The notes under the pieces were generated by a model, which saw only the letters and a list, made by a program, of their open reading frames with translations, was not told where the DNA came from and ran no database searches. The position numbers were made by a program, and so were the translations under genes. This document shows positions 1 through 12,492 of a DNA stretch of 64,000 bases, piece by piece (positions within the stretch are counted from its first letter, which is position 1; each line of letters opens with the position of its first letter). This DNA is from Siphonodentalium dalli (Eukaryota > Mollusca > Scaphopoda > Gadilida > Siphonodentaliidae), in assembly GCA_032622095.1 (NCBI GenBank), contig CP136062.1, positions 199,339,887 through 199,403,886 of the forward strand, given 5' to 3'.

Positions 1-4
1 TCGA

Positions 5-1830
5 ACATGTAGATTTGTATTACACATGTATTTATCGACTTAACTGGTCCCTCGTTCCAAATTTTGGAGCAATGGCCGTTTAAGGCCAATTCGTGGCTAT
101 ATTACGAACTCTCTGTCTGTTATATAAATTAACAGGGGATCATACATAGGGTGTCAAATGGGTCTAACAGGAGTAATATTTTACAAGGAAGACAATGACC
201 CAGGTTAAGCATGTCTAAAGTGACGCTGTCGGCGTCAAGGTTAGAAAAATGGAAGGGGCAACAAAATCGATGGATTTTTTGTCGCCAATTTTCACCCAAT
301 TTGTATATAATAATCTCAATGATATGATGAATACAATGGTGTGTTATAAAGATGCCAAAGCGTTGCGGTTAGTATCAGGGGTGTGGAGGGAGAGGGGCAC
401 CAAAATCGATATCCCTGTTACGTGTTCAGAGGGCTATGAGAGGGGTGGTCGGTGCCACTATTGTGCCCTTAGCACGACTGGTCCGTCCTCTAGAAATAGA
501 ATGGGGATAACATCCTGTATAGTGTGATTTTGGGACGTTTATCCGAGTGTTTTGGGTGACAAATATCCGTGTTACCGGCTCCTCGTGTCGGTCGCCAGTA
601 AAACTGCATTTTCCATCGCAAATGTCGTCGATAAACGTCCCATATCCTACCAGACATGTTTATCACGCTTGAGTCCATGAACCGTCGTTCATCAATACTA
701 AGTAACTGTCTCTTTATTGTTGTCCGTTATAACATGGCATATGTACATTGCGTAGGTGGCTCGATCAATAGCTCATTCGATGCGAAGCGGGTGGTATAAT
801 TCTCCGCCATCGTTAACCCGGTATAGACCAAGAAACTGGCGGAGGTAATGTCAAATATAGATACTCTTGTCATGTTATATACTCTCTACCCCATATAGAT
901 TGCACTGCTCTTAATGGCGTAATGCGCTATTACCTTACCGACGAAGCCCACATGGGCCACGCTGGAGACTTAGAATACATTGGTTTTAGGCTCACAGCCA
1001 CACATATATTATGGTGGCATATGAAAACCGTATGTTCACACCACACTATGAAGCCAACCACCGAAGTTCTGAGATTCCAAATGAAAATCCGACATCGTTC
1101 TTTCCTGAATTAAAATCCCAGTAGCACATGATCGTTGTCCTTGCATGCATGGAAAGCCACTTCGTTTTCCCATGTGGCAAGACACATGCAATATAGTGTC
1201 CGATATATAGGCATCTGCTGAAGCTATATGGATAAAGACAAATTATGTATAAAATGTAAGTTCCCCTTTATATTTTCTATGATTTTGGGAATGCAGTCAA
1301 CTGCAATAGTATATAACAGTCACACATTGTCTGCAAGTTGAATATACAGCCAAAGCCCAAGACAGTCACAAACTATAATGTAAGAGGAATTGGCAAGCAT
1401 TTTGTCCACAGTTTCGGACCGAGCGTAAGGTTGTGAAATGCAACAATAACACGGTCGCTCCGCGCACTCATGTGAGTGTTTAAATTAATTTATATCGTCA
1501 CATATTATGTGTGGTTTTTAATATGATATACGAAGTGTGCCCGACGTGCATGTCTATGTATTGAAGAGGTTGAAGTGAACGTACGGGACGAGCCGGGAGA
1601 CTAAAGCACCCACACTGTGGGCCAAAAAACGACGAACGACAAAATGTACACCTATTTATTAGCTGCTAAGTTGCTGTGGTGTTGGTGGGTCCTGCTAAAC
1701 TGCTGGTTGCTGATGCTGCTAAGAAAAACTACCGCTATTTTATCTCAAGGTTTCATTTTAGCTGGACAGATGTGCGACCACTACGTGTCGGTTAAATTGA
1801 GGAAACGTCCCTTTACTTCAAGACATAGTT
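5..1830. repeat. Duplicated repeat segment, copy 1
   Basis: This segment recurs, diverged, at about 2396-4920. Clear matching blocks are 5-65 with 2399-2459, 110-210 with 2610-2740, 290-400 with 2805-2915, 440-700 with 3600-3860, 780-1140 with 3940-4260, and 1180-1700 with 4330-4870. The offset jumps from about 2.4-2.5 kb to about 3.16 kb, so copy 2 holds an insertion of roughly 650 bp. The block at 240-400 also has a minus-strand relative at 62.87-62.94 kb, so part of the segment is a dispersed family. Short open frames at 249-527 and 1617-1934 match no family I know and look like chance. Confidence 0.75.
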
Positions 1831-2395
1831 GTATTGTCTTGACAGATATATTTGAAAAATGTTTCTGGGAAATACTGGTTAACTTTCTATGTTTTGAAAA
1901 AAAATACCAGAACATTGTATCCCTTCTCCGTTAGCGTTCTCCTAATTATTGTAGCATAAACAAACTATACTCTGTTTGCAGTTAGCGTACCATTCAAGGG
2001 TTGGGGGTCGTTGTTGGCCAAATATTTGCACAGTGACTTCATAATAATCCCATGGAAATGCATCAAGTTGTCCGCTGGGATCCACCTTCAAGTTGATTGC
2101 GTGTTAATTATAGCTCGCCTTTGCGTACATGAATGTCAGAACAGGGGCTTCGCTACGTCAAATATGTCCGCGAATTTGGACGAATTTCAACGTTTATCAA
2201 GAGAACACAAAGTAGTGCACTATTGGTTTTAGATGAGCGAAGTTCTGAATAGAACTCTCTCCAAATTTGGAAAAAAAACATCGATTCCAAACACTTATTG
2301 AGTCAAAAACAGTTCCGACATGAGTATTCTCAGTGGGAACAAAAAATGACAACAGATGAAAAATTGCTATGTCTCTGGCAAATTTGTCGCGCTAT

Positions 2396-4920
2396 ATCAA
2401 ACACGTAGATTTGCATTATACATGTATTTAGCGCCTTAACTAATCCCTCCTTCCAAATTTTGGAGGTTCAAATGAGCAATGGCCGTTTAATGAGCCAATT
2501 CACAGCTATATTACACACCTACTGGAGCTCTGAATCCTCAAAATAGTGCATCTCACTCAAGTATATAAGACTGAATCATGTCTATATATATATCTATATT
2601 TGTGAATGTCTGTCTGTCTGTTATATAAATTAACAAGGGGCCACACACACTGTACCAAATTGGTCTAACAGGAGTGATATTAATATTTTACACAGAAGAT
2701 AATGGTCCTGGTTAAGAATGTCTAAAGGTGTCGGCGTCAGGGATAGAACAAGGGGAGGGGCAACAAAATAGATGGATTTTATTTGTCGCCGATTTCCACC
2801 CAATTTGTATATAATAATCTCACTGATATGGTGAATACAATGGTGTGTTATAAAGATGCCAAAGCGTTGCCGTTCGTGTCAGGGGTGGGGGAGAGGGACA
2901 CCAGCATCGACATCCCTGTTACGTGTTCAGACAGCTAGGATAGGTGCGGTGGGAGCCATTTTTTATTTTACGTACCTGCGGATTCGCCGCAAATCAGGGG
3001 TTAACAGTGCCGTTTCCGATCGTACTATCGACTTGGGCGTTGGAGCTTTGATACATATGTACGTGTCTATTTTGCACGATATTTCTTAGCGTACATGGCG
3101 GAATCGACGCAAGTAAGGGTTTAACAATGCCGTTTCCGATCGTACTATCGACTTGGGCGTTGGAGCTTTGATACATATGTATATGTCTATTTTGCACGAT
3201 AGTTCTTAGCGTACATGGCGGAATCGGCGTTGTGGGTTAACAATGACGGTCACGCTCGAGCTACCGACGTGGGGGATGGAACTTTGGTACATACAGGTTT
3301 ATTCTGCACGATATTGCAATAAATAACCTCGTGCGGATTCCTGGGTGTGGTACGGTCGGGGGCGGTCGGATTTTAGTAGGACCCAGCGCGAAATTAGTAT
3401 TAGTAAGTTATACATAATTATCCAATATCGAATTGGCCTGATTCGGAATTCGAGTCGATGGATTTCACGAATTCCATTCGAAGGCTCGGTTTTTTTTATC
3501 TTCGATATATGGGACTATGTTTTCATGGACCGGGACACAATTTCTCGGAGGAGGTGACATGGACAGTTTACGAAAACTGTCAGCCATGCGGTCCAAAAAC
3601 TATATATTTGGCACACTATTGTGCCCTTAGCACGACTTGTCGGTCCTCTAGAAAAAGAATGGGGATAAACTGCTGCCTGTTGTGATATTGGGACGTTTAT
3701 CAGTATGTTTTTGGTGACAATTATCCGTGTTACCGGCATCTCGCGCCGGTCGCCGGTAAAACTGTATTTTCCATCTCCAAGCTCGTCGATAAACGACGCA
3801 TATCCTAGCAGACATTGTGTTATCACTCTTGAGTCTATGAACCATCATATCCCAAAAACTAAATTACAGTCGCTTTATAGTTGTCCGTTATAGCATGGCA
3901 TGTGTAAATTGCGTATGTTGCTCCATCAATAGCATTCCATTCGCCACCGTTGTTTTACCCGGTAGACCAAGAAACTGGCGGAGCTAATGTAGAATATAGA
4001 TTATCTTGTCATGTTATGTTATATACGCTCTACCCCATATATATTGCACTGCTCTTAATGGCGTAATGCGCTATTACCTTACCGACGAAGCCCACATGGG
4101 CCACGCTGGAGCCTTAGAATACATTGGTTTTAGGCTCACAGCCACACATATATGAGGCAGGGCGGCATATAATTTCAGTATGTTCACACCACACTATGTA
4201 TGATGCCAACCACCGACGTGCTGATATTCGAAACCGACATCGTTCTTTCCTGAATTAAAATCCCAGTAGCGCATTGTCGATCTCGAGATTCCAATATATC
4301 GTTGTCCTTGCGTGTATGGTAAACGAATTCGTTTTCCCATGTGGCAAGACACATGCAATATTGTGTCCGATGTATAGGCCTCTATATATACTGAAGCTAT
4401 ATGGATAAAACATTATGTATAAAAATGTAAGTTCCCCTTGATAGTTTCTAGGAATTGGGAATGCAGTAGTGTATGACATTCACAAATTATACTGCAAGAT
4501 GAATGGACAGCCAAGGCTCAGGGCAGTCACAGAATATAATGTAAGAGGAATTGGCAGGTATTTCGTCCACGGTTTCGGACCGAACGTAAGGTTGTGAAAT
4601 GCGACAATAACACGGTCGCTCCGCGCACTCATACGAGTGTTTAAATTAATTTATATCGTCACATATAATGTGTGGTTTTAAACATGATATCAAAAGTGTG
4701 CTCGACGTGGATGTCCATGCATATAGAGGTTGCAGTGGACGTACGGGACGAGCCGGGAGTCTACAGCACTCACCTGTCGGCCAAAAAAAAAACGACGGAC
4801 GACGACATGTATACATATTTATTAGCTGCCATAAGTTGCTGTGGTGTTGGTGGGTCCTGCTAAACTGCTGGTAGGAAACACTACCGTTATTTTATCTTAA
4901 ACTGTCTTTTAGCTGTGTTT
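2396..4920. repeat. Duplicated repeat segment, copy 2
   Basis: This is the diverged second copy of the segment at 5-1830. It contains an inserted stretch at about 2930-3600 that is absent from copy 1 and includes a three-copy tandem repeat. The copies end differently. Near 1760-1800 copy 1 runs straight into a block that in the second copy reappears only at about 5795-5830, so roughly 870 bp separates the two parts there. The start has a CTGTCTGTCTGT-type tract at 2605-2625, common in dispersed invertebrate repeats. Confidence 0.72.
2970..3340. repeat. 118-120 bp tandem repeat, three copies
   Basis: Three head-to-tail units start at about 2970, 3089 and 3209. The first two are nearly identical across the stretch that begins GTTTAACAATGCCG or its close variant and ends in the TTTTGCACGATA motif. 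The third is clearly diverged, and a partial fourth begins near 3328. The whole array lies in the part of the second duplicated segment that has no match in the first. Open frames on both strands here come from the repeat. Confidence 0.85.
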
Positions 4921-5227
4921 TGTTTGTCTGAGCGAATCGAGAAAAGTGATTTTGTGTATATAATATTCAAGATATGAATGTTATAAACTATTTAAACAAT
5001 GGGTGGTTTGGTTGCTGCAAAGCATTAATAAGCAAGATGGCTATTTCTGTCGTTTTGTAATTTCCAGCGCAGCCATTTGTTGAACTATTTTAAAGGTTTC
5101 ACACAGCCGCTGATGTTTCTTTGATTTGTTCAGATTAGCGAAACACCGCGAAAATGACAACTTTATAAAATATAACGGTACTTATTCTTAACAACATCAG
5201 TTTTCCTTATACCAGCATAATACCAAT

Positions 5228-5290
5228 TCAGCAGGACCCACCAACATCATAGCAAGTTAGCAGGGCCCACCAACATCATAGCAAATTAGC
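5228..5290. repeat. Two-copy 29 bp tandem repeat
   Basis: Two adjacent copies centre on the words CCCACCAACATCATAGCAA. The reverse complement of this motif (GTTGGTGGGTCCTGCT) occurs at about 1682-1697 and 4846-4861, so it is an inverted partner of part of the duplicated segment upstream. Confidence 0.7.
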
Positions 5291-6034
5291 ATGATGACAA
5301 TCACTTGATCAGCCGTGGTTAAGGGTGCGTACTTTTCGTTTTCTCAGTTGCGCCTCCACATATCTCTTCGAACATTTCAACTTCGACTGAAGTATGTCGA
5401 ATGTGTCACTGGAAAATGTATTATTTCTCGCCCATGCACCATCTAGCAAATGAATCACATACGTTAAACGGTTAAACCGAACAGTTATTAATATTGGGAT
5501 GACAGAATGATAACTAAGAAAGCTGACGTCATCAAAGCGAAGGTATTAGACAAACTTCGAACATTGCAGTTCCATTTTCAGCCGAATGTATGCGAAAATA
5601 AGAGATATCGTTGTTATTTTTTTATTGCTACAGTGCTAAATACAAAATTGTCTTACTTCTGTCTCTGTCAAGGTGAAAGTACTTCACAAAGCCATCAAAG
5701 ATTCACACCAATAAACCGTTATCAGGCATACACAGTCCGTATGTAACTGGTTCATGTATTTATCGACATATTTTGATCCTTGTGACATGCTATCTCTACG
5801 TGTCGGTTAAATTGAGGAAACGTCCCATTAAGTTTGATCGGAGTTTAAAACTTTCACATGCGTAAATTTGATTTCAAAGTAATATATGTTGCGATATTGC
5901 TTCATAGCATATTTGTGTATATCAGCTGTATACGGGGACGGGTCATAACACTTTAAAGTGGCGTGGAACACCCAGATGTGGTGATAGAATGGGATCCGAG
6001 TCTACTTTTACTATAAATCGTGTTTTCATAATAT

Positions 6035-6084
6035 ATCGAAATTGGCAGTACACACCCTCAAGAGTGTCTACTGCCAATTTCGAT
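6035..6084. repeat. Hairpin, 16 bp perfect arms
   Basis: Left arm ATCGAAATTGGCAGTA at 6035-6050 and its exact reverse complement at 6069-6084, with an 18-base spacer that extends the pairing imperfectly (ACAC/GTGT). It looks like a small foldback repeat. No thymine run follows and no gene is adjacent. Confidence 0.85.
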
Positions 6085-7004
6085 GCTAATTATTATATTC
6101 AGCGACTGAATCATTTTGTCGTTTGTTTATCTGGAAAAATGTTTTTTCCCGAATTAAGTAGTACGTAGTTTTCTAAAATGGTACGATCTGTGTGGTTATA
6201 ATTATCGGCAATATTTTAGTTTTATTCCTTCCATGACTTTGAATACCCATTGGTTAGATTCATTGACCGAAATGACCACACAGTAAATCTTTAAAAGTTT
6301 CACAGCCACATGTGTTGTTGTATGAATTCTCTGCTAACCTTACCTGCAATGAACGGTATACAGCCTTAGTGACGGTAAGTCCTGTTTCGATGAGAACTAA
6401 GTATAGATTTCAAGATGACCGGACACGCTTGCCTTGCTTTGATCAGCAAAATGTGAATCTGTCAATTCCATCGGCGTTAATATCGATAGAGAACAATCAC
6501 GGAGTGCGAGGCAAGTCCGTTCCCTCTCTGCGTAGGATGGTACCATTGATTAATATCTGAAAAGTGCGAATTGCTCTCTGTTCGAGACAAACAGACCGAG
6601 GGTTCATACCAAGCAATGAATGTCCATATACCAGAAAAACTACTTTACTGTAACAACATTGTGGCTTGCACTGAACTGTCTCATCCGATTTGACAGAAAC
6701 GTAGTCAAGACTTCCTAAACCAATTTTCCACTTGCCAGGCGAATAAAACATGAATATTGACAGCAGTCATTTTATTCGTAACATGCACGCATCACCCCAT
6801 CACGGTGCGGAATCACATGCATGGTTTCAAGTTGATGAGTATCACGCATTCAAAATTGCAGAACCGAGCGCAAATGCACAAAAACATAATATATGAGGAA
6901 CTGACGCAAAACATAGCACTTTGATTGTTAAAGGGCATATTCTAGTTTACTTTAACACATCAAGTTGATAGCCTATTTGTTCCGAAATACTCAGTAGTTT
7001 TCTA

Positions 7005-7108
7005 TAACATTCTGACCAAAGTTGCCAGTCGGAGGTTCGTAGAATACACCATGCAGTCCACATACATCCAAGAGAATCCTTCGACTAACAACTTTGGTCA
7101 GAATGTTA
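7005..7108. repeat. Inverted repeat, 20 bp perfect arms
   Basis: A 20 bp word starting TAACATTCTGACC at 7005-7024 is repeated exactly as its reverse complement at 7089-7108, separated by 64 bases. It could be a small MITE, but I see no clear target-site duplication. Confidence 0.85.
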
Positions 7109-7341
7109 GAGCAAACAGCTGTGAGTTTGGACACAAATGGGATATCCGCTTGTTTGAAAAATAGCATAAGCATAAGCTCGTAGCTGCAAAACTACTATGT
7201 AATATGTCATATCCTATAGTTTATTACCCTTTTCCTCGTTTCTGGTGTCGTTTGCGATTTCTTTGCCATTTTGAGTGCGTGATAGTCATCAACTCGAAAC
7301 CACCGTTGTCCGGGCCCACACGAGCACCCAAAATGCAACAA

Positions 7342-7419
7342 CGTATACACTCGCCGGTTAAATCCCACCCACAGGAGATCCCATATGTGTGCACACGGGC
7401 TAACCGGTGGGTGTATACG
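7342..7419. repeat. Inverted repeat with CGTATACAC ends
   Basis: The left arm, beginning CGTATACACTCGCCGG at 7342, pairs with CCGGTGGGTGTATACG ending at 7419, with one or two mismatches. The inner part holds CCCACCC and GTGTGCACAC. It lies 234 bases downstream of the 7005-7108 inverted repeat but shares no sequence with it. Confidence 0.75.
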
Positions 7420-8816
7420 GTAACATAAAAATGAATTGATTCTGTGACCTTTCCTAGAAGCCGAAATATATGTGCTCATAGCAGTATCACAAACGTGACC
7501 GTCATCTTTTCTTTTGATATATGCACCATCAAACCTTTCAAAATGCACTTCTATAGAGCAGTATGAGAAATATTCATAGAGTAATGGGTGAAATGTGTAG
7601 ATTATAATCCCCGTGTCTTAAAATATTAGTCATATTTGCCTAAGATCATGTAATAACACACGAATATTTCGCTTTTATTACAAGAATGCATGGTGGTATA
7701 CTATGAACGCAATTTATCAAAACACAAACGAGTACCATATATTATCTTCAACAAAATCTAAACTTGACCAAAATTACCTACATACTCTGTAACAGAGTCT
7801 GTCGTTATACCTGGAAATAATATTTGGTTACATTCACCAAGGTCACATATACGCGAAGGGTACTATGTTTTCTGCAACCGCATTATACCATGTGTATCTC
7901 TTCTCCCTAATGATACACATATCTGCTGTACTCACAACCATAAATAGCAACGTTGAGTCAATGGTCACCGCTGAAATAACAGCTTTAAACGCTGATCACC
8001 TGATATTTTGCACAAGTTCATGGTGATTTTGGTAAGATCTTTTCAAACAACAAACTACGGAAAACTAATATTGTACATTGCGTAATAGCATATTGCAGTT
8101 GCAAGTTGCCGACTGAAGTAATTTTTTGAACAAATTGTCTACTAAGACACCGGTTTGGAAGCAGCACGAAAATTAGTCTTATATAATGTGTACGATGTAC
8201 TGTCTATGGAGTGCGAATCTTTTGAAGAGATGGCAGTTTCTTTGCAATATAATAAGCATTGCAACATACGTGTATGGTTTATTATCACGGACAGTGCTGA
8301 ATAATCCGGAAATGTAACTAATATTTATACCGCAAGATTTGCATTTAAGTTTCAGCGTTACGTTCAATAATTTATCATCACGCCGAATGAAACTACCATA
8401 CACTGTGTGGCGAAACATTACTTCGTGTGTTGCATGCCCGAAATTATTAATTTTGGGCCCGACTGTAAACATAAAACCCCAACTTTTAAAGACGTATATC
8501 ATTGGGTTTGACTTGCGTTGCAATGACCAATAAATCCTCAAGATGTATCTGTTTTAATGATCTGTGTACCTTTAAAGATATTTAACCACAGACTTGTATA
8601 TTATATTACTAATACGTATTTTACCTAATATGTGGTTATGCAATATCTTGCTTTCGTCCTGGCTTGGCTTGGTGGTTGCGGCCGTTTTGACAGCCATTTC
8701 ATGACCGCGATTGTATTATTCTGATCGTGTCACTATATTCGCTCTCGTACTCATATTTCACATAAACTGATATAACTGCGTAATGCAGCCCAGTAATTAA
8801 ACAACAGCACAGGGCC

Positions 8817-10301
8817 ATGAAACGTCTAGCTAAGAAAGAAATTAAGCTGGCATATGATAAACACATCAGCACCATCCTTGAAGTTGCCAATGAAAACACA
8901 CGTGACGACTATCAAAACAACAACTACCGACCAATTACTAAGAGTCTGTTCTCATTTATTAAGAATACCAGACAGTCCCAGAGCAGCATTGGAACCATAA
9001 AAGACCCAGCAGGTACAATACAAACAAACAATATAGACAAAGCAAATACCCTAAATAATCAATTTCAGTCAGTCTTCTCACCCAGGAACCCTCTCACTCT
9101 GTCACAATTCTCTCTAGCCTCCATCAGGGGCCATTTCAGTGAAACCTTTGTGACCACCAACAACTTTGGATATCTCAACATGGAAAACATAGAGGTATCA
9201 GAGGAAGGAATCCTAAAACTCCTATCAAATTTTAAAATAAACAAAGCAGCTGGGCCAGACAATATTAAACCAATTATTCTGAAACAACTCCGATACGAAA
9301 TTGCCCCCCTTCTTACCAATCTTATTCAAAAGACATTGAAGAAAGGTGTCCTCCCACATGACTGGACAAAGGGTAATGTGGTTCCTGTATACAAGAAGGG
9401 TGACAAAACAAACCCGGCAAATTATAGACCGACCACCCTTACCTGTATCATCTGCAAACTAACTGAGCACATCATCGCATCCAACATCACGAAGCATCTG
9501 AAAAAGAATAAGATCCTCTCTGATCTGCAGCATGGCTTCAGGGAAAGAAAATCATGTGTAACACAACTCGTGCAACTAGCTGATGATCTTTTGAGACGCC
9601 TTGCTGCAGGGCAGCAGACTGATCTTATCGTGCTAGACTTCAGTAAAGCCTTTGACAAGGTAAACCATGGCAAATTGCTCTATAAACTTGAACATTCCGG
9701 CATTGGTGGAACCACATTAAACTGGATCAGAGCCTTTCTCAACAACAGAACCCAAATTGTTGTCCTGGAGGGGGATGCCTCCTCTGAAGTCTCAGTGACA
9801 TCTGGGCCCCTGATGTTCCTGGTGTACATCAATGATTTACCAAACCACATTACTGCTCAAACACGCTTATTTGCTGATGACACCGCACTACACATGACAA
9901 TAACTAACTCGAAAGACTGCGAACAATTACAAAATGACCTAAACAAACTACAGACATGGGAGCAAAATTGGGATATGGCCTTTAACCCCTCAAAATGTCA
10001 AGTCCTCACAGTCAGCCGCAAAGCAAAACCCATAATTTGTGACTATATCCTACACTCTCAAGTACTTGATCATGTCAATAATGCGCGATATTTGGGAATC
10101 GACATCACAAACAATCTCTCATTTAATGCCCACATACAACGAACAACTCTAAGTGCAAATCAGTCCCTGGGATTCTTAAAAAGGAATGTCAAAACACAAA
10201 ATAAAGCACTCAAGAAAACATCTTATCAGGCCATTGTTAGACAAAAGTTAGAGTATGCCGCTGCAATTTGGTCCCCTCATACCTCAGAAAACATAACTTG
10301 A
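8817..10301 (+). pseudogene. Reverse transcriptase of non-LTR element (lesioned)
   Basis: This 494-codon frame encodes an RNA-dependent DNA polymerase of a LINE-type element, which would copy element RNA at a nicked genomic site in the nucleus. Visible motifs in order: KAAGPD near residue 145, YRPTTLTC near 205, the palm motif LDFSKAFDKVNH with catalytic Asp at residue 274, FADD at residues 352-355, and the thumb region after 360 with a YLGI motif. The segment just before PLMFLVYINDL is abnormal. Gly330 runs directly into Pro331, so the conserved VPQG-containing stretch, normally about eight residues, is missing without a frameshift. The N-terminal endonuclease is absent. The enzyme is probably inactive although most of the frame is open. 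The frame breaks at about 10300. Confidence 0.9.
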
Positions 10302-10677
10302 TTTTGAACGAGTACAAAATCGGGCAATCCGTTGGATTTTTAATTACTATTCAAGATTCTCAAGTTTGTCAAAAATGAGGGAAGAATTAGAACTGAAACC
10401 CCTTGAGGACAGAAGAACCATCTCAAAATTATCCCTCTTCAGTAAAATAGTCCATAATCAAGTAGATATTACAATCCCAGATTACCTTCAGAAACCACTC
10501 AGACACAGCAGATATAGCAACGCTGACACTTATCGTTGAATTCATAGTGGGCCAAACTATTTTAGACATTCATTCTTCCCATCAACTGCTATAATCTGGA
10601 ACCAACTCCCGCCTGATCTGATCAAGCTCTCTGACCCTGACCAGTTCAGGAGGAGAGCTTATCAGCTACAACCATGA
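10302..10677 (+). pseudogene. C-terminal tail of the same retrotransposon ORF
   Basis: The coding sequence continues in another frame after a shift near 10300. Recognisable features of the tail of jockey-like reverse transcriptases are an NRAIRWI-like segment, an SLSKMREELELKPLEDRR segment, a FFPSTAIIWNQLPPDL segment and a final QFRRRAYQL before TGA at 10675-10677. One internal TGA occurs at about 10537-10539 in this frame. A frameshift plus a stop confirms that this copy is dead. Confidence 0.8.
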
Positions 10678-11004
10678 ACCTGACAGCAACCTTTATTTTT
10701 AAAATGCTTTTATCTGCACATATTATTTTAACTGACAAACTTGTCACCCTATCACTCTATTCTCCACTAACTTGCACTGACTGCGCCTGGTGATAACACC
10801 CATATATGGGGGGTCGACCAGTACCAATAGATAGCATAAGACTAGATTAGACAAAATAGAAGAGCAAAATACGACCAGATCGTTGACAACCAGTTTTTGG
10901 GGGTAGGGGTAATGTTTTTAGAAGTTTTGATATTTCAAAACGGATTTACTCAACATCTGTCTGAAATCATTTTGTAAATTTGGTACAGGCGATTATTGTG
11001 ACAC

Positions 11005-11435
11005 AATATTTAAACGGACATGGCTCATTCGAACCTCAAATTTTTTTTCTACGTAATATGGAACGAATGATACGATATAGGTCGACAAATAAACAAACTA
11101 TTGATATACCGGCTTCATATGCTCTGAAAACACTTGTCAAAGTCACAACCATTTTTCAGCCGTTTTCAACTTTTCGCCAAAGTCAGACAAACGCTCTTTA
11201 TTGCTACCATTTTATGAATAGCGATCTTTTCTGTTCCATATGTGCAATGGCTGGATTTTGTTTGGGACCCAAACACCTTGTTCATAGTTGCATTTTTCAA
11301 TATTTCAATGCGTCATTTTGGGATACAGAATGGTCGTAGAAAGGTAGTTAAGATATTTATCGACCTATTTCGATACCGGGAAAAATTCAAAAGCGGATAA
11401 TACTATTCGTATTTTGGAGCGCAAACCGCCATAAT
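11005..11435. repeat. Left flanking copy of a ~430 bp direct repeat
   Basis: It matches 12493-12920 in the same orientation. Both begin AACGGACATGGCTCATT and share CGGCTTCATATGCT, GGGACCCAAACACCTTGTTCAT and ATTCGTATTTTGGAGCGCAAACCGCCAT. The two copies flank the 99 bp satellite at 11645-12490. The open frames at 10980-11339 and 12615-12973 are this repeat read through and are not genes. Confidence 0.85.
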
Positions 11436-11644
11436 TATGGCTTTAAGAACCGTAAACTCGTAGGAATTTATAACCCCATTTACTATACTTTTAAAGTATG
11501 GAAAATAAGTTAATTTCGCTGTACCAAGAATTAATGTAAGATATAACTTTTTTCAAATATGTAGTTTAGAAATCCATGATATAATATCTGAAGACACAAT
11601 GTTTTCGTGGAAATAAGCACATAACGGGCGTATTTTTAATGAGC

Positions 11645-12490
11645 GAAATACGCTCATATTGTCATTATTTAACTTCAAAATACGCCCACATTGTCATTAT
11701 TTAACTTCAAAATACGCTCTATATGAACGTAAAACGCGTGTTTAAAAACAATTCAATGATGGACTATTACGATACGAAATACGCTCACATTGTCATTATT
11801 TAACTTCAAAATACGCTCTATATGAACGTAAAACGCGTGTTTAAAAACAATTCAATGATGGACTATTACGATACGAAATACGCTCATATTGTCATTATTT
11901 AACTTCAAAATACGCTCTATATGAACGTAAAACGCGTGTTTAAAAACAATTCAATGATGGACTATTACGATACGAAATACGCCCATATTGTCATTATTTA
12001 ACTTCAAAATACGCTCTATATGAACGTAAAACGCGTGTTTAAAAACAATTCAATGATGGACTATTACGATACGAAATACGCTCATATTGTCATTATTTAA
12101 CTTAAAAATACGCTCTATATGAACGTAAAACGCGTGTTTAAAAACAATTCAATGATGGACTATTACGATACGAAATACGCTCATATTGTCATTATTTAAC
12201 TTCAAAATACGCTCTATATGAACGTAAAACGCGTGTTTAAAAACAATTCAATGATGGACTATTACGATACGAAATACGCTCACATTGTCATTATTTAACT
12301 TCAAAATACGCTCTATATGAACGTAAAACGCGTGTTTAAAAACAATTCAATGATGGACTATTACGATACGAAATACGCCCATATTGTCATTATTTAACTT
12401 CAAAATACGCTCTATATGAACGTAAAACGCGTGTTTAAAAACAATTCAATGATGGACTATTACGATACGAAATACGCTCATATTGGCATT
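11645..12490. repeat. 99 bp satellite array, about 8.5 copies
   Basis: Units are 99 bp; for example TTCAATGAT recurs at 11752 and 11851. Each unit contains AAATACGCTC, ATTGTCATTATTTAACTTC, ACGCTCTATATGAACG and AAACGCGTG. Units differ at only a few bases (such as CTCATATTG, CTCACATTG and CCCATATTG), so the array is young or homogenised. The first unit is incomplete and carries an internal duplication of the ATTGTCATTATTTAAC word. Confidence 0.95.
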
Positions 12491-12492
12491 AT

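Larger units (their letters stand above)
4921..8779. other. Gene-poor stretch
   Basis: No coding region is supported here. Open frames are under 121 codons, on both strands, and match nothing I recognise. The stretch holds a small tandem repeat and three hairpins (listed separately), plus a short block at about 5795-5830 that matches 1780-1815. Confidence 0.6.
8780..10870 (+). mobile_element. Jockey-superfamily non-LTR retrotransposon, 5' truncated
   Basis: The element keeps the reverse transcriptase and a C-terminal tail but lacks the upstream endonuclease and ORF1. An in-frame TAA at 8781 lies upstream of the ATG at 8817, and protein similarity to the start of this region in jockey-like elements begins about there. 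This suggests 5' truncation, the usual outcome of target-primed reverse transcription. After the last stop at 10677 an AT-rich 3' UTR runs to about 10870. The clade (CR1, I/Nimb or Jockey) cannot be fixed by eye. It is one of the least decayed elements in the window. Confidence 0.85.

Noticed and set aside
8179-8541. 120-codon minus-strand frame
   Set aside because: No motif, and a 64-codon frame overlaps on the opposite strand; nothing supports either.
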